Source: Chitinophagaceae bacterium (GTDB lineage: Bacteria > Bacteroidota > Bacteroidia > Chitinophagales > Chitinophagaceae). From it: a DNA stretch of 64,000 nucleotides. Numbering within the stretch: position 1 is the first letter of the stretch; each line of letters starts with the position of its first letter. The stretch lies in assembly GCA_017307755.1 (NCBI GenBank), contig JAFKGQ010000006.1, forward strand, positions 558,001-622,000, given 5' to 3'. Of the stretch, positions 1-8,498 are shown piece after piece. The notes under the pieces were generated by a model, which worked only from the letters and a program-made list of their open reading frames with translations, was not told the origin of the DNA and made no database searches. The translations under genes and the position numbers were made by a program.

Positions 1-1853
1 TACAGCAAGCTTTACAGCATACCAGGGATCCTACCCAGACAACCATCCTGCTGAGCCAGCTAAGTCTATTCGTCTCCGAAAGCAACCCCGACAGCGGCCT
101 GGCCCTCGCCAATAAAGGCATTTCCATCGCCCGCAGCCGCCATAACGACACCACCCTCGCCTCCTGCCTCAGTTCCAGAGGATGGGCCTGGTTCAGACTC
201 GGCAAAAACGATTCAGCTATCAACAACATCACCCAATCCGTCGCCATCTTCAGGAAATACAACAGTATAACCAAAGAATGCAAGTCCCTTCTCAACCTCG
301 CTGCCGTATACGACGAAGAAGACAACAATCAAAAAGAACTGGACTGCCTGATGACTGTATTACCGCTGGTAGACAGCTTCTCCAATCCCTTTATAAAACT
401 CAATGCCTTTATTAATATCGGGAATGTATATTACAAAACGGGGGATATCCGCAAGGCAATGGACTATCTGCAAAAAGGGATCCATCTCTCCGTCACTTTG
501 CATCACGACGAATACCTGACCGACGCAATGGTCACGCTCGGTATCCTTTACAACAGCCTGCACCAGTATGACAATGCTTTATCACAATTCCGCAATGCTT
601 TGGCGGCCAATACCCGGATCAACAATACCAACGGACAGGCAATTTCCAGCGAAAACATCGGCGACGTCTACTATAATCGGGCCACAGAGAACAATACCCT
701 TTTTTTTGCAGACTCAGCTTTGCACTATTATCAACAGGCAGCCGCCATTTTCAAAACCTTTGGCAACCAAAATGATATTGCCTACGAAGAGCTGAACATC
801 GGTAAGGCACTCTCATTATTAAACGAAAAGGACAAGGCGATCCGGAAATTAACTGCCGCCCTCTCCGTGTTTAAAACAGGAAATGCTTATAACCACGCCT
901 ATGAGGCGACAAGTGGGCTGAGCGCCATTTACGCACAGCAACAACAATTTGAAAAGGCCTTTGAATACCTGCGCCAGTCCGAAACCTATAAGAACATCAT
1001 CGACTCCTTAAATGAAAAAAAATCCATCAACAATCTTCTTATTAAATACGAAACAGACAAAAAAGAACAGGACATACAGCTCCTCAATGCGCAACAGGTC
1101 ATCACCGGAAAAAAACTACAACAAAACCGGCTGGTCCTGTTTTTTTCATTCGGCATCATTGCCCTGATCCTGGTTGCGGGGATTGCCATACTGAAGCAAT
1201 ATCGCACCAGACAACAATTGAAAGACATGCAAATGCGGAACCGTATAGCCGGCGACCTGCACGACGACATTGGAAGCTCCCTCAGCAGCATTTACCTGTT
1301 AAGCAATATGGTACAGCAAAAAAACTCCGGCCCATCCTATCAGAACGCGCTGCAGAAGATCAGTCATAACGCCAAAGAAGTGATGGACAAAATGAACGAT
1401 ATCGTATGGGCCATGAAGCCCGGCAATGACGACGGCAGCAGTCTGCAGGAAAAACTGGAGAAGCTGCTCCAGATTCCCGTGGATGCAGGCCTGGAAGTAC
1501 AATCCGATATAGATGACAGGCTATCCGGGATAAAATTGACAATGGACACCCGCAGGAATATCTTATTGATATGCAAGGAGGCGATCAACAATGCCTTAAA
1601 ACATGCGCAAGCCACCCATATTTCTCTTTCCTTGTCCGTTACGACGGAGGGCATTGTCATAAATATTGCTGATAATGGGATAGGTTTTGACATACGATCC
1701 GCCAGCTTCAACAACGGCATGGACACAATGGCTCAGCGCGCCCGTGACTGCGGCGGCAGCCTCAACATACAATCCACTCCGGGACAAGGCTGCATAGTAC
1801 GGGTCCAAATCCCTCTCCCCAAAATTCGGTATGCGCTGCTGCGCTTTAATTAA
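1..1853 (+). CDS. TPR sensor histidine kinase, 5' end outside window
   Basis: The reading frame is open from base 3 to the TAA at 1851-1853, so the start lies to the left of the window. Up to about base 1080 it is a run of degenerate TPR helices rich in Tyr, Asn and Ala. A short coiled-coil-like Lys/Gln stretch follows, then one membrane helix at about 1129-1191. The kinase core is of the HisKA_3 type: an RIAGDLHDDIGSS box with the phosphoacceptor His codon at 1260-1262, then a HATPase domain with NNALKHA and DNGIGFD. This matches the NarL-partner family of Bacteroidota, in which the TPR part usually lies in the periplasm or at the membrane as sensor. The response regulator 26 bases downstream is the obvious partner. 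The signal is unknown. Confidence 0.93.
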   Translation, partial: QQALQHTRDPTQTTILLSQLSLFVSESNPDSGLALANKGISIARSRHNDTTLASCLSSRGWAWFRLGKNDSAINNITQSVAIFRKYNSITKECKSLLNLAAVYDEEDNNQKELDCLMTVLPLVDSFSNPFIKLNAFINIGNVYYKTGDIRKAMDYLQKGIHLSVTLHHDEYLTDAMVTLGILYNSLHQYDNALSQFRNALAANTRINNTNGQAISSENIGDVYYNRATENNTLFFADSALHYYQQAAAIFKTFGNQNDIAYEELNIGKALSLLNEKDKAIRKLTAALSVFKTGNAYNHAYEATSGLSAIYAQQQQFEKAFEYLRQSETYKNIIDSLNEKKSINNLLIKYETDKKEQDIQLLNAQQVITGKKLQQNRLVLFFSFGIIALILVAGIAILKQYRTRQQLKDMQMRNRIAGDLHDDIGSSLSSIYLLSNMVQQKNSGPSYQNALQKISHNAKEVMDKMNDIVWAMKPGNDDGSSLQEKLEKLLQIPVDAGLEVQSDIDDRLSGIKLTMDTRRNILLICKEAINNALKHAQATHISLSLSVTTEGIVINIADNGIGFDIRSASFNNGMDTMAQRARDCGGSLNIQSTPGQGCIVRVQIPLPKIRYALLRFN

Positions 1854-1879
1854 TACCTTTAATTTTTATCAGCCCTTCT

Positions 1880-2524
1880 ATGGATACAGCCGATAAAATA
1901 CGCGTTTTGATCTTTGAGGACAACGAACATTTTGCCGACTCGCTGGAGATACTCCTCGATCAATCAGATAACTTCATGTGCGCCGGTGTTTGTAAAAACG
2001 CCAAAAGGCTAAAGTCGGACATCACCACCGCCCGTCCCGGGATTATATTGATGGATATTGAAATGCCCGGGGTCAGCGGCATTGAGGCCGTATTGCTATC
2101 CAGGAATTATTTTCCCGGCATCCCCGTCCTGATGCTCACCGCCTTTGATGACGATGAAAAAATCTTTCAATCCCTTCGCGCAGGCGGCTCGGGGTATATA
2201 GTAAAAAGCGCCACGACAGAACAATTGCTCCAGGCAATCATCGATGTATACCAGGGGGGTAGCGCATTTTCCCCGGGGATTGCCCGTCGCATTGCCAACT
2301 TCTTCCAGCAGGAAGGCAAAAACAGTCTTCACGAAAAGCTAACGCCAAAGGAAAAGGAAGTTCTACAACACCTCGTCAACGGGAAAAGCTACAAACTAAT
2401 CGCAGCCGGCATGTCCATCAGTTTTGAAACCGTCAAAAGTCATATTAAAAATATTTATACTAAATTACACGTCAATAACAATACAGAAGCTGTCGCCAAA
2501 GCCCTTAGGGATAAATTAGTTTGA
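1880..2524 (+). CDS. NarL/LuxR-family response regulator
   Basis: This 214-residue protein has a receiver domain followed by a LuxR-type helix-turn-helix. Acidic residues FEDN (12-15) and the phosphoacceptor Asp59 in LMDIEMPG are visible. The conserved Thr (MLTAFDD) and Lys (YIVKSA) complete the receiver active site. The HTH covers about residues 150-210 (LTPKEKEVLQHL ... FETVKSHIKNIYTKL). It lies 26 bases after the TPR kinase on the same strand, so the two form a two-component pair. Target genes are not evident; the next genes begin 116 bases downstream and look unrelated. Confidence 0.95.
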   Translation: MDTADKIRVLIFEDNEHFADSLEILLDQSDNFMCAGVCKNAKRLKSDITTARPGIILMDIEMPGVSGIEAVLLSRNYFPGIPVLMLTAFDDDEKIFQSLRAGGSGYIVKSATTEQLLQAIIDVYQGGSAFSPGIARRIANFFQQEGKNSLHEKLTPKEKEVLQHLVNGKSYKLIAAGMSISFETVKSHIKNIYTKLHVNNNTEAVAKALRDKLV

Positions 2525-2640
2525 TCAAAACAGACGATGCGGGCCCCTCAACGTAAAAAGGATACAACTTCCGTGGATTAGTATTACCGGCAAGCCCCCT
2601 TTTAATCCGAACTTTACATCATAATTAAAGTATCAAAAAA

Positions 2641-3456
2641 ATGAAAAAGACAATTTTTATTACGGGTGCAAGTACAGGTATAGGGAAGGCGACTGCAAAG
2701 TTCTTCCAATCAAAGGGGTGGAATGTTATCGCTACGATGCGGAATCCGGGAAATGAAACGGAATTATCCGGACTGGAGAATGTTTGGGTGACCAAACTCG
2801 ATGTGCTGGACCTGGATTCTATCAAACAGGCAGTAAACGAGGGTATTCAGAAATTTGGTAAAATTGATGTATTGGTCAACAACGCCGGTTACGGCGCCTA
2901 CGGCCCGTTGGAGTCCTTTCCAAGAGAGAATATCGTTCGTCAGTTTAACACCAATGTGATTGGGCTTTTAGATGTCACCAAAGCATTGTTGCCTCATTTT
3001 CGTCAGAATAAAAGCGGCATCATCATTAACATTTCTTCTATTGGGGGTAAAGTAACCTTCCCGCTGGGCGCTTTATACCACGGGACCAAATTTGCGGTTG
3101 AAGGCATTTCTGAATCCTTGAGCTATGAGGTCGAAGAATTTGGCGGGAAAGTAAAAATTGTTGAACCTGGTGCGATTGCCACCGATTTTGCGGGTCGTTC
3201 ATTCGATTTCACCAACGATACAACCCTTGCCGAATATCAACCGATAGTTGGGAAATTAATGGCGGCAACGCAAACCATGTTCACCAATGCCGCTCCCGCA
3301 AGTGTGGTTGCCGGCGTAATCTACGAAGCCGCTACCGATGGAAGCAATCAACTGAGATATACTGCGGGCGAAGATGCAAAAATAATAATAGCAAACCGCA
3401 AGCAGGCAGATGACGCATCTTTTATTGCAGGAATACGAGCACAATTAGGACTTTAA
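2641..3456 (+). CDS. short-chain dehydrogenase/reductase (SDR)
   Basis: This is a 271-residue classical SDR. The Rossmann glycine motif TGASTGIG is at residues 8-15, NNAG at 80-83, the catalytic Ser near 133, and YHGTK gives Tyr146 and Lys150. This is the full NAD(P)-dependent oxidoreductase active site; the substrate cannot be told from sequence. Length is normal and there is no signal peptide, so it should be cytosolic. An AraC regulator follows 46 bases later on the same strand, a pairing often seen for inducible SDR genes in Bacteroidota. Its base composition is visibly more AT-rich than the sugar-utilisation genes further on. Confidence 0.93.
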   Translation: MKKTIFITGASTGIGKATAKFFQSKGWNVIATMRNPGNETELSGLENVWVTKLDVLDLDSIKQAVNEGIQKFGKIDVLVNNAGYGAYGPLESFPRENIVRQFNTNVIGLLDVTKALLPHFRQNKSGIIINISSIGGKVTFPLGALYHGTKFAVEGISESLSYEVEEFGGKVKIVEPGAIATDFAGRSFDFTNDTTLAEYQPIVGKLMAATQTMFTNAAPASVVAGVIYEAATDGSNQLRYTAGEDAKIIIANRKQADDASFIAGIRAQLGL

Positions 3457-3474
3457 TCTCTTTGTTTAAACACA

Positions 3475-3494
3475 TTCTTTTGGGCCCAAAAGAA
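3475..3494. promoter_or_regulatory. 20-bp perfect palindrome upstream of AraC gene
   Basis: TTCTTTTGGGCCCAAAAGAA reads identically on both strands and has no spacer. It sits between the SDR stop (3456) and the AraC start (3503). With no loop it is a poor terminator hairpin, so a binding site for a dimeric regulator is the simpler reading. A TTTG at 3461-3464 lies 10 bases before it. The function is inferred. Confidence 0.45.
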
Positions 3495-3502
3495 ATTTAA
3501 TT

Positions 3503-4414
3503 ATGAGCGAATTTGTCCATTTGCAAAAGGTTTCAGATCTATTCAAACTATTCCGGCTGGATACGAACATCCAGCATCCCCTGATTGCCGTTATAGATTT
3601 TAGCAAGGTAGATGACCACGTAGTAGAGGCGACAAAAGTTTCTGCGGACTACTACTGCATAATATTCAAGAACTATAACAAAAATTATATAAAATACGGT
3701 CGCAAAATCGTTGATTTTCAGGATGGCAGTCTGATCTGTATGGCCCCTAACCAGGTGATCGAAATGGACTACGATATAGAGGTGTCAGAAAACATGATGG
3801 GTTGGGGTGTATTCTTCCACCCTGATCTGATCAGAGCCACCCCGTTGAATGACCACATACAGAACTATAACTTTTTCTCTTACGAAATATCAGAAGCGCT
3901 TCATCTGTCGGAAAAAGAAAAACAAATCTTATATGATTGTGTAATAAAAATCCAGACGGAACTACAGGAAAATATAGATATACATAGCCAGGCCATCATT
4001 GTTTCCACGCTTGAACTGCTTTTAAATTATTGCTCCCGGTTTTATGGACGGCAATTTATTACGCGAAAAAGCTCCAACAACGCCGTGGTGGTTCAGATTG
4101 AAAAGATCCTGAGCGAATATTTTAAGAGAAAGGATATAAGTGAAAAAGGTCTGCCTACAGTAAAACATCTGGCAGAGCAGGTGAATTTGTCACCTGGATA
4201 TTTGAGTGACTTACTCAAAAAAGAAACAGGCAGGAACACCCAGGATCACATACATTTTTATTTGATCGAGGAAGCAAAGAATATCCTGTTAAATACAAAT
4301 AGATCTGTTGGTGAAATAGCGTACTCATTAGGGTTTGAATATCCCCAATACTTTAATAAACTCTTCAAGAAAAAAACAGGAAAAACACCGGTTGAATTCA
4401 GAAGTATGAGCTGA
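3503..4414 (+). CDS. AraC-family transcriptional regulator
   Basis: This 303-residue protein has an N-terminal cupin-like effector region without a strong signature. Its C-terminal AraC DNA-binding domain covers about residues 200-303. Both helix-turn-helix motifs are visible: VKHLAEQVNLSPGYLSDLLKK, and IAYSLGFEYPQYFNKLFKKKTGKTPVEFR at the end. It is probably an activator or repressor of the adjacent SDR gene and possibly of itself through the palindrome just upstream. Codon use is AT-rich: about 40-42% GC in two 60-base lines counted by hand, against 55% in a line of the nagB gene. This could reflect transfer of the SDR/AraC pair. Confidence 0.94.
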   Translation: MSEFVHLQKVSDLFKLFRLDTNIQHPLIAVIDFSKVDDHVVEATKVSADYYCIIFKNYNKNYIKYGRKIVDFQDGSLICMAPNQVIEMDYDIEVSENMMGWGVFFHPDLIRATPLNDHIQNYNFFSYEISEALHLSEKEKQILYDCVIKIQTELQENIDIHSQAIIVSTLELLLNYCSRFYGRQFITRKSSNNAVVVQIEKILSEYFKRKDISEKGLPTVKHLAEQVNLSPGYLSDLLKKETGRNTQDHIHFYLIEEAKNILLNTNRSVGEIAYSLGFEYPQYFNKLFKKKTGKTPVEFRSMS

Positions 4415-4499
4415 ATTTGCCAGGATGATAACATTTTTTTCACATTAGCGATGGGTATTGCAGGCCGCGGCGATCCTCTATATGATAAACCCCCATCAA

Positions 4500-7109
4500 A
4501 TGGACAACAGAAGAGATTTTTTGAAGAAAGCGGCCCTCCTTTCCGGTGCAGCTGGCTTATCAGGTGCGCTTCCTTCCTCTATCCGGAAAGCTTTCGCCAT
4601 CAATCCGGACCCCGGCACCACCTGGCTGGATGCAGAGCATGTTGTGATCCTGATGCAGGAAAACCGGTCTTTTGACCATACTTTCGGCACTTTGAGGGGA
4701 GTTAGGGGTTTCAACGACCCAAGAGCCATCCGTCTGCCGGATCAGAACCGCGTCTGGCTACAGACTGACGAAAAGAACAATACATACATACCATTCCGCT
4801 ATAACCTCAAGGATACAAAGATCACCTGGATGAGTTCCCTGCCCCATCGCTGGGAGGACCAGTCGGATGCCCGCAACCATGGGCGCCATGACAAATGGCT
4901 GGAGGTAAAAAAATCCGGTAATCCCGAATACAGGGCCATGCCCCTTGCAATGGGATATTATAATAGAGAGGATGTCCCATTCTATTATGCGCTGGCTGAC
5001 GCTTTCACCGTTTGCGACCACTATTTCTGCTCGTCATTGACCGGGACTACTCCCAACAGGCTTTACCACTGGACAGGGACCATCAGAGAGAAGCCGGACA
5101 TACATTCCAAAGCCAATGTCAGGAATAGTGACGTAGATTTCTGGCAATGGGCGTCCTGGGCTACTTTTCCCGAAAGATTGGAGGCGGGTGACGTCTCCTG
5201 GAAGATCTACCAGAATGAACTTAGCCTGGACAAGGGACTGCCATTCGAAGAACAGGAATGGCTCTGTAATTTCACCGATAACCCGATCGAGTGGTTCCGG
5301 CAGTTCAATGTCCGCTATTCCAAAGGGTATTATTCCTGGCTACAGGATCAAAAGGAGAAGCTGCCGGGCGCAATCGCCGAAATGAAGAAAAAATTAGAAA
5401 CCTTTTCCGGCACTGCGGATGAAAAAAGGGAGCTGATGGAATCCCTCGCCGATGCAGAGGAACTGCTCCCCAATGTGATCGCGGACCTAAAGAATTGGCC
5501 GCCGGAGGGGTATGAAACTTTGTCTCCGCTGTCAAAAAGCCTGCATGAAAAGGCATTCACCGTCAACAGCAAGGACCCTCATTTTCATGAGCTGATGACA
5601 CATACATATATGGATGGCGCCGACGAAAGATCCGTCCGTATCCCCAAAGGGGATGTCTTACATCAGTTCCGCGAAGATGTAAATAATGGACAGCTGCCGG
5701 CGGTTTCCTGGATCGTGGCTTCGGCAAGGTTTTCCGACCATCCCGGAGGCCCCTGGTATGGGGTATGGTATCTCTCCGAAGTGATCGATATTCTTACAAA
5801 AAACCCGGAAGTATGGAAGAAAACAATATTTATCCTCAACTATGATGAGAACGATGGTTACTTCGATCATATTCCTCCGTTTGTAGCGCCCAACCCTCAC
5901 TTCCCCAACAGCGGCAAAGCGTCCACCCACATCGACACCCATGTCGAGCATGTAGCCGCCTGGCAGGAAATCGAGCGCGGGAAGGGGCAGCCAGGCAATG
6001 AAGGACGGACTGGACCCATCGGGCTTGGTTATCGTGTGCCGATGATCGTTGCCAGCCCATGGAGCCGGGGGGGAGCAGTTTGTTCGCAGATATTCGATCA
6101 TACAAGCGTACTGCAGCTGCTGGAGAAGTTTTGCAGTCACAAGACAGGCAAAAAGATTGAAGAGACGAATATCACCGCCTGGAGAAGGACGGTATGTGGT
6201 GATCTGAGCGCCTGCTTCAAACCCTATCACGGGGAGACATTGCCCCACCTGCAGCCTGTCGGAAGAGAAGATCATATGGAACTGATCACGAATGCCAGGT
6301 TCAAGCCCCCGATACCGGCATTCGTGCCTTTGTCGCCCTCCGGGATTGCAGCTGTCAACAAAGACCCTCGTACGTTCCCGCTTATGCCGCAGCAGGAAAA
6401 AGGTATTCGTCCGTCGAGGCCATTGCCTTATCAACTGTATACAGGCGGGCTCCTGAGCAAAGACAAAAGAACTTTTTCAGTTTCCTTCCATGTATCAAAA
6501 GAGGTGTTCCGGGATACAGCCGCCGGCTGCCCCTTTATCGTTTATGCAACGGGTACCTGGAAAGATGGCCCCTGGCATCCCGGCCTTCCTGGTAAGGATC
6601 TGCATTGGTCGCCGGTCCGTGAGATGCGTGTATGGAATTATACTGTGGCTGCGGGAGATACCCTGTCCGATAGTTGGGACCTGGCTGATTTCGACCTGGC
6701 CGCATACCACCTGGAAGTATACGGGCCCAACGGTTACTATAGGGCGTTTGGCGGAAACGCAGCCGACCCCGCCCTGGAGATCGCCTGCGAATATCAAAGG
6801 AGCAGGCTACTCAGACGACAGTTGACGGGAAACATTCAATTGGAAATAACCAACCGTAACAAGGAACTGCATACCATCGTGACAATCACGGACAACGCAT
6901 ATGGGGGCGAGGTAATACGAAGGACATTGGGTAAGGCCGGAACGCAGGGTGCGGAGGATATTGTCGTCATCGACTGTAGCAAAAGTTTTGGATGGTATGA
7001 TGTGACCGTCCGCGTCACGGGTAATGGCGTGTTTGAAAGGAGATTTGCCGGCCACGTGGAGACGGGTAAGGAAAGCTTCAGCGACCCGCTGATGGGACAG
7101 GTGGTATAG
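4500..7109 (+). CDS. phosphocholine-type phospholipase C, Tat-exported
   Basis: This protein of about 869 residues belongs to the non-haemolytic/phosphocholine-specific bacterial phospholipase C family, acid-phosphatase superfamily. It splits phosphatidylcholine or sphingomyelin type lipids to diacylglycerol or ceramide and phosphocholine. The start at 4500 gives a Tat signal (DNRRDFLKK followed by an Ala/Gly/Leu helix). ATG at 4482 and TTG at 4458 are in frame but put extra residues before the Tat motif. EHVVILMQENRSFDHTFGTL is the metal-binding N-terminal signature. The catalytic domain ends near residue 620, and two C-terminal beta domains follow (LLSKDKRTFSVSFHV and RNKELHTIVTITDNAYGG). 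It stands alone on its strand. Substrate preference within the family is not readable. Confidence 0.92.
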   Translation: MDNRRDFLKKAALLSGAAGLSGALPSSIRKAFAINPDPGTTWLDAEHVVILMQENRSFDHTFGTLRGVRGFNDPRAIRLPDQNRVWLQTDEKNNTYIPFRYNLKDTKITWMSSLPHRWEDQSDARNHGRHDKWLEVKKSGNPEYRAMPLAMGYYNREDVPFYYALADAFTVCDHYFCSSLTGTTPNRLYHWTGTIREKPDIHSKANVRNSDVDFWQWASWATFPERLEAGDVSWKIYQNELSLDKGLPFEEQEWLCNFTDNPIEWFRQFNVRYSKGYYSWLQDQKEKLPGAIAEMKKKLETFSGTADEKRELMESLADAEELLPNVIADLKNWPPEGYETLSPLSKSLHEKAFTVNSKDPHFHELMTHTYMDGADERSVRIPKGDVLHQFREDVNNGQLPAVSWIVASARFSDHPGGPWYGVWYLSEVIDILTKNPEVWKKTIFILNYDENDGYFDHIPPFVAPNPHFPNSGKASTHIDTHVEHVAAWQEIERGKGQPGNEGRTGPIGLGYRVPMIVASPWSRGGAVCSQIFDHTSVLQLLEKFCSHKTGKKIEETNITAWRRTVCGDLSACFKPYHGETLPHLQPVGREDHMELITNARFKPPIPAFVPLSPSGIAAVNKDPRTFPLMPQQEKGIRPSRPLPYQLYTGGLLSKDKRTFSVSFHVSKEVFRDTAAGCPFIVYATGTWKDGPWHPGLPGKDLHWSPVREMRVWNYTVAAGDTLSDSWDLADFDLAAYHLEVYGPNGYYRAFGGNAADPALEIACEYQRSRLLRRQLTGNIQLEITNRNKELHTIVTITDNAYGGEVIRRTLGKAGTQGAEDIVVIDCSKSFGWYDVTVRVTGNGVFERRFAGHVETGKESFSDPLMGQVV

Positions 7110-7156
7110 AGCCTGTTAAAAGACCTGGCATCAGGGGTTTATTTTAAGACACGGTA

Positions 7157-7399
7157 TTATTTCAATATACCCATGATCGCCTCTCCAATGGCTTGCAGCA
7201 GCTCCCTATCCGGCACTTTACCTTTCTCTTCGGACGGGATCCGCGCCCTGTAATTCCCCTCCTCATCCTGTTCAAAAATGACAAGCGTCCCGTCTACTTT
7301 CACATGGAACGCATGCGCATACCGTGATTGCTGTAGCGTGGCCTCAAACTCATATTGCACGGTCTTATAGACGACGGGGATAAAAAATATTTCTTCCAT
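7157..7399 (-). CDS. 80-residue conserved hypothetical protein
   Basis: I do not recognise a named family. The 80 residues have no signal peptide or membrane helix. They look like a small beta-rich fold (PVVYKTVQYEFEATLQQ, VKVDGTLVIFEQDEEGNYRA) followed by a helix (DRELLQAIGEAIMGILK). The pattern of a short sheet with F-E-x-D-E-E-G-x-x-R-A resembles small cytosolic hypothetical proteins common in Chitinophagaceae, as far as I recall. It lies 2 bases after the nuclease-like gene on the same strand and is probably translated with it. Confidence 0.7.
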   Translation of the reverse strand: MEEIFFIPVVYKTVQYEFEATLQQSRYAHAFHVKVDGTLVIFEQDEEGNYRARIPSEEKGKVPDRELLQAIGEAIMGILK

Positions 7400-7401
7400 G
7401 A

Positions 7402-8223
7402 TTATGGCCTTTTAAACTTCAAGGGCTCGAGGACACGCATCAGTCTGTGCAAACTTATATCATAAGGATCATCAGCCGCCAAAGGCTTTGAAACAACTAT
7501 TCTGAATGGCGCAAATGCACTCACATCCGGATTAGCCCTGATCCCAGTGTCAGGATTTACCTCCCTCGGATAAATTTGAACATATGGGGCAGCCGTATGA
7601 ATATCTGCGTATGCATATTCGGTAAGACCCATAGGATCATCATAATCGCAACACAACAGTTTTCTCAATGCATCCATATCATGTGGGTAAAAGTCAGTAA
7701 GCTTCGCCTTTAACGCACCTCCGGAAAAATGGGCTTCGATATGTCTTCGTTCCACTATCCCATATCCATAGTCGGAAATACCAGGGACGCCCTGACAATC
7801 TGAACGGGTAGGCGTCGGCAGACCGAAGGAAGTATAGTCCCCGTTATAGAAAAGATAGTACGCCTTGGCGCCGTGTGTGGCTTCATTATGCTTTAACTTT
7901 TCCCACTGCTGGGGGCTTTTCTTCTTTATTCGCAGATCTTTATATACCCCCTGGTGGTTCATTACTTTTGCCTGCAGGGCAAACCAAATAAACTTGCCTG
8001 TAGTCTGTTCGACAAAAAGATCAATATCGGCTCCATACACCGACTCTTGCTTAGCATGATAAATAGCCACATTGGAAAGGTGATTTACATCACAATACTC
8101 CGTCAGCTTATAGATCAGTAAATCCGTAATCCCGATCTCGGCCAATTTTAATTTGTACTTAAATACATTGGTCAAAAGATCAAAAAGCTCCGGCGCCTCG
8201 CTTTTAATAAACGTACAGGGCAT
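7402..8223 (-). CDS. DUF6615-like protein, possible PD-(D/E)XK nuclease fold
   Basis: This is a 273-residue cytosolic protein. I take the ATG at 8223, because a start at 8259 would run 26 bases into the preceding gene. The core reads ESVYGADIDLFVE, then FIWFALQAKVMN, then QQWEKLKHNEATHGAKAYYLFYNG. The Glu / Gly-Ala-Asp / Gln-Ala-Lys layout with a following (Y/F)YLFYN strand matches my recollection of DUF6615. It also resembles the acidic-x-K core of restriction-endonuclease-like folds. Nuclease activity is inference. Position at the end of the sugar operon may be chance read-through. The C-terminal 130 residues are family-specific and unrecognised. Confidence 0.6.
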   Translation of the reverse strand: MPCTFIKSEAPELFDLLTNVFKYKLKLAEIGITDLLIYKLTEYCDVNHLSNVAIYHAKQESVYGADIDLFVEQTTGKFIWFALQAKVMNHQGVYKDLRIKKKSPQQWEKLKHNEATHGAKAYYLFYNGDYTSFGLPTPTRSDCQGVPGISDYGYGIVERRHIEAHFSGGALKAKLTDFYPHDMDALRKLLCCDYDDPMGLTEYAYADIHTAAPYVQIYPREVNPDTGIRANPDVSAFAPFRIVVSKPLAADDPYDISLHRLMRVLEPLKFKRP

Positions 8224-8233
8224 AAAATATAAT

Positions 8234-8446
8234 TTATTCTCCCTCCGGGTCAGCCACATCTGTTTCTGCCACCCGGCCGACCTGCCCGTCCTCCAGACGT
8301 ACCTTTATCCCTCTTGAATGATACGCGGCGGACGTCAGGATATCCTTTACAACACCATATGTCAGTTTCCCGCTTCGCTGGTCCTTCTTAAGTACGATTG
8401 CAACCTCCAGCCCGGGGTAAATATCTTTTCTATATTGACCGCTCAT
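8234..8446 (-). CDS. ywbE: YwbE family protein
   Basis: This 70-residue protein matches the YwbE family (DUF2196) almost throughout: MSGQYRKDIYPG, then VAIVLKKDQRSGKLTYG and IKVRLEDGQVGRV. I chose the ATG at 8446 because family members begin with this M-(S/N)-G-Q-x-R block. An upstream in-frame ATG at 8515 would add 23 unrelated residues and overlap nagB by 17 bases. The family has a small beta-barrel look and no established reaction. It lies directly downstream of the NagB-type gene; I see no functional link. Confidence 0.85.
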   Translation of the reverse strand: MSGQYRKDIYPGLEVAIVLKKDQRSGKLTYGVVKDILTSAAYHSRGIKVRLEDGQVGRVAETDVADPEGE

Positions 8447-8498
8447 TTGCTGCAATATTAAGCCTTCGTCCTGAATTTCCGTTATCGTTGTGGAATGA

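Noticed and set aside
5658..6434. 258-residue minus-strand frame inside the phospholipase C gene
   Set aside because: Antisense to a conserved enzyme; no motif seen.
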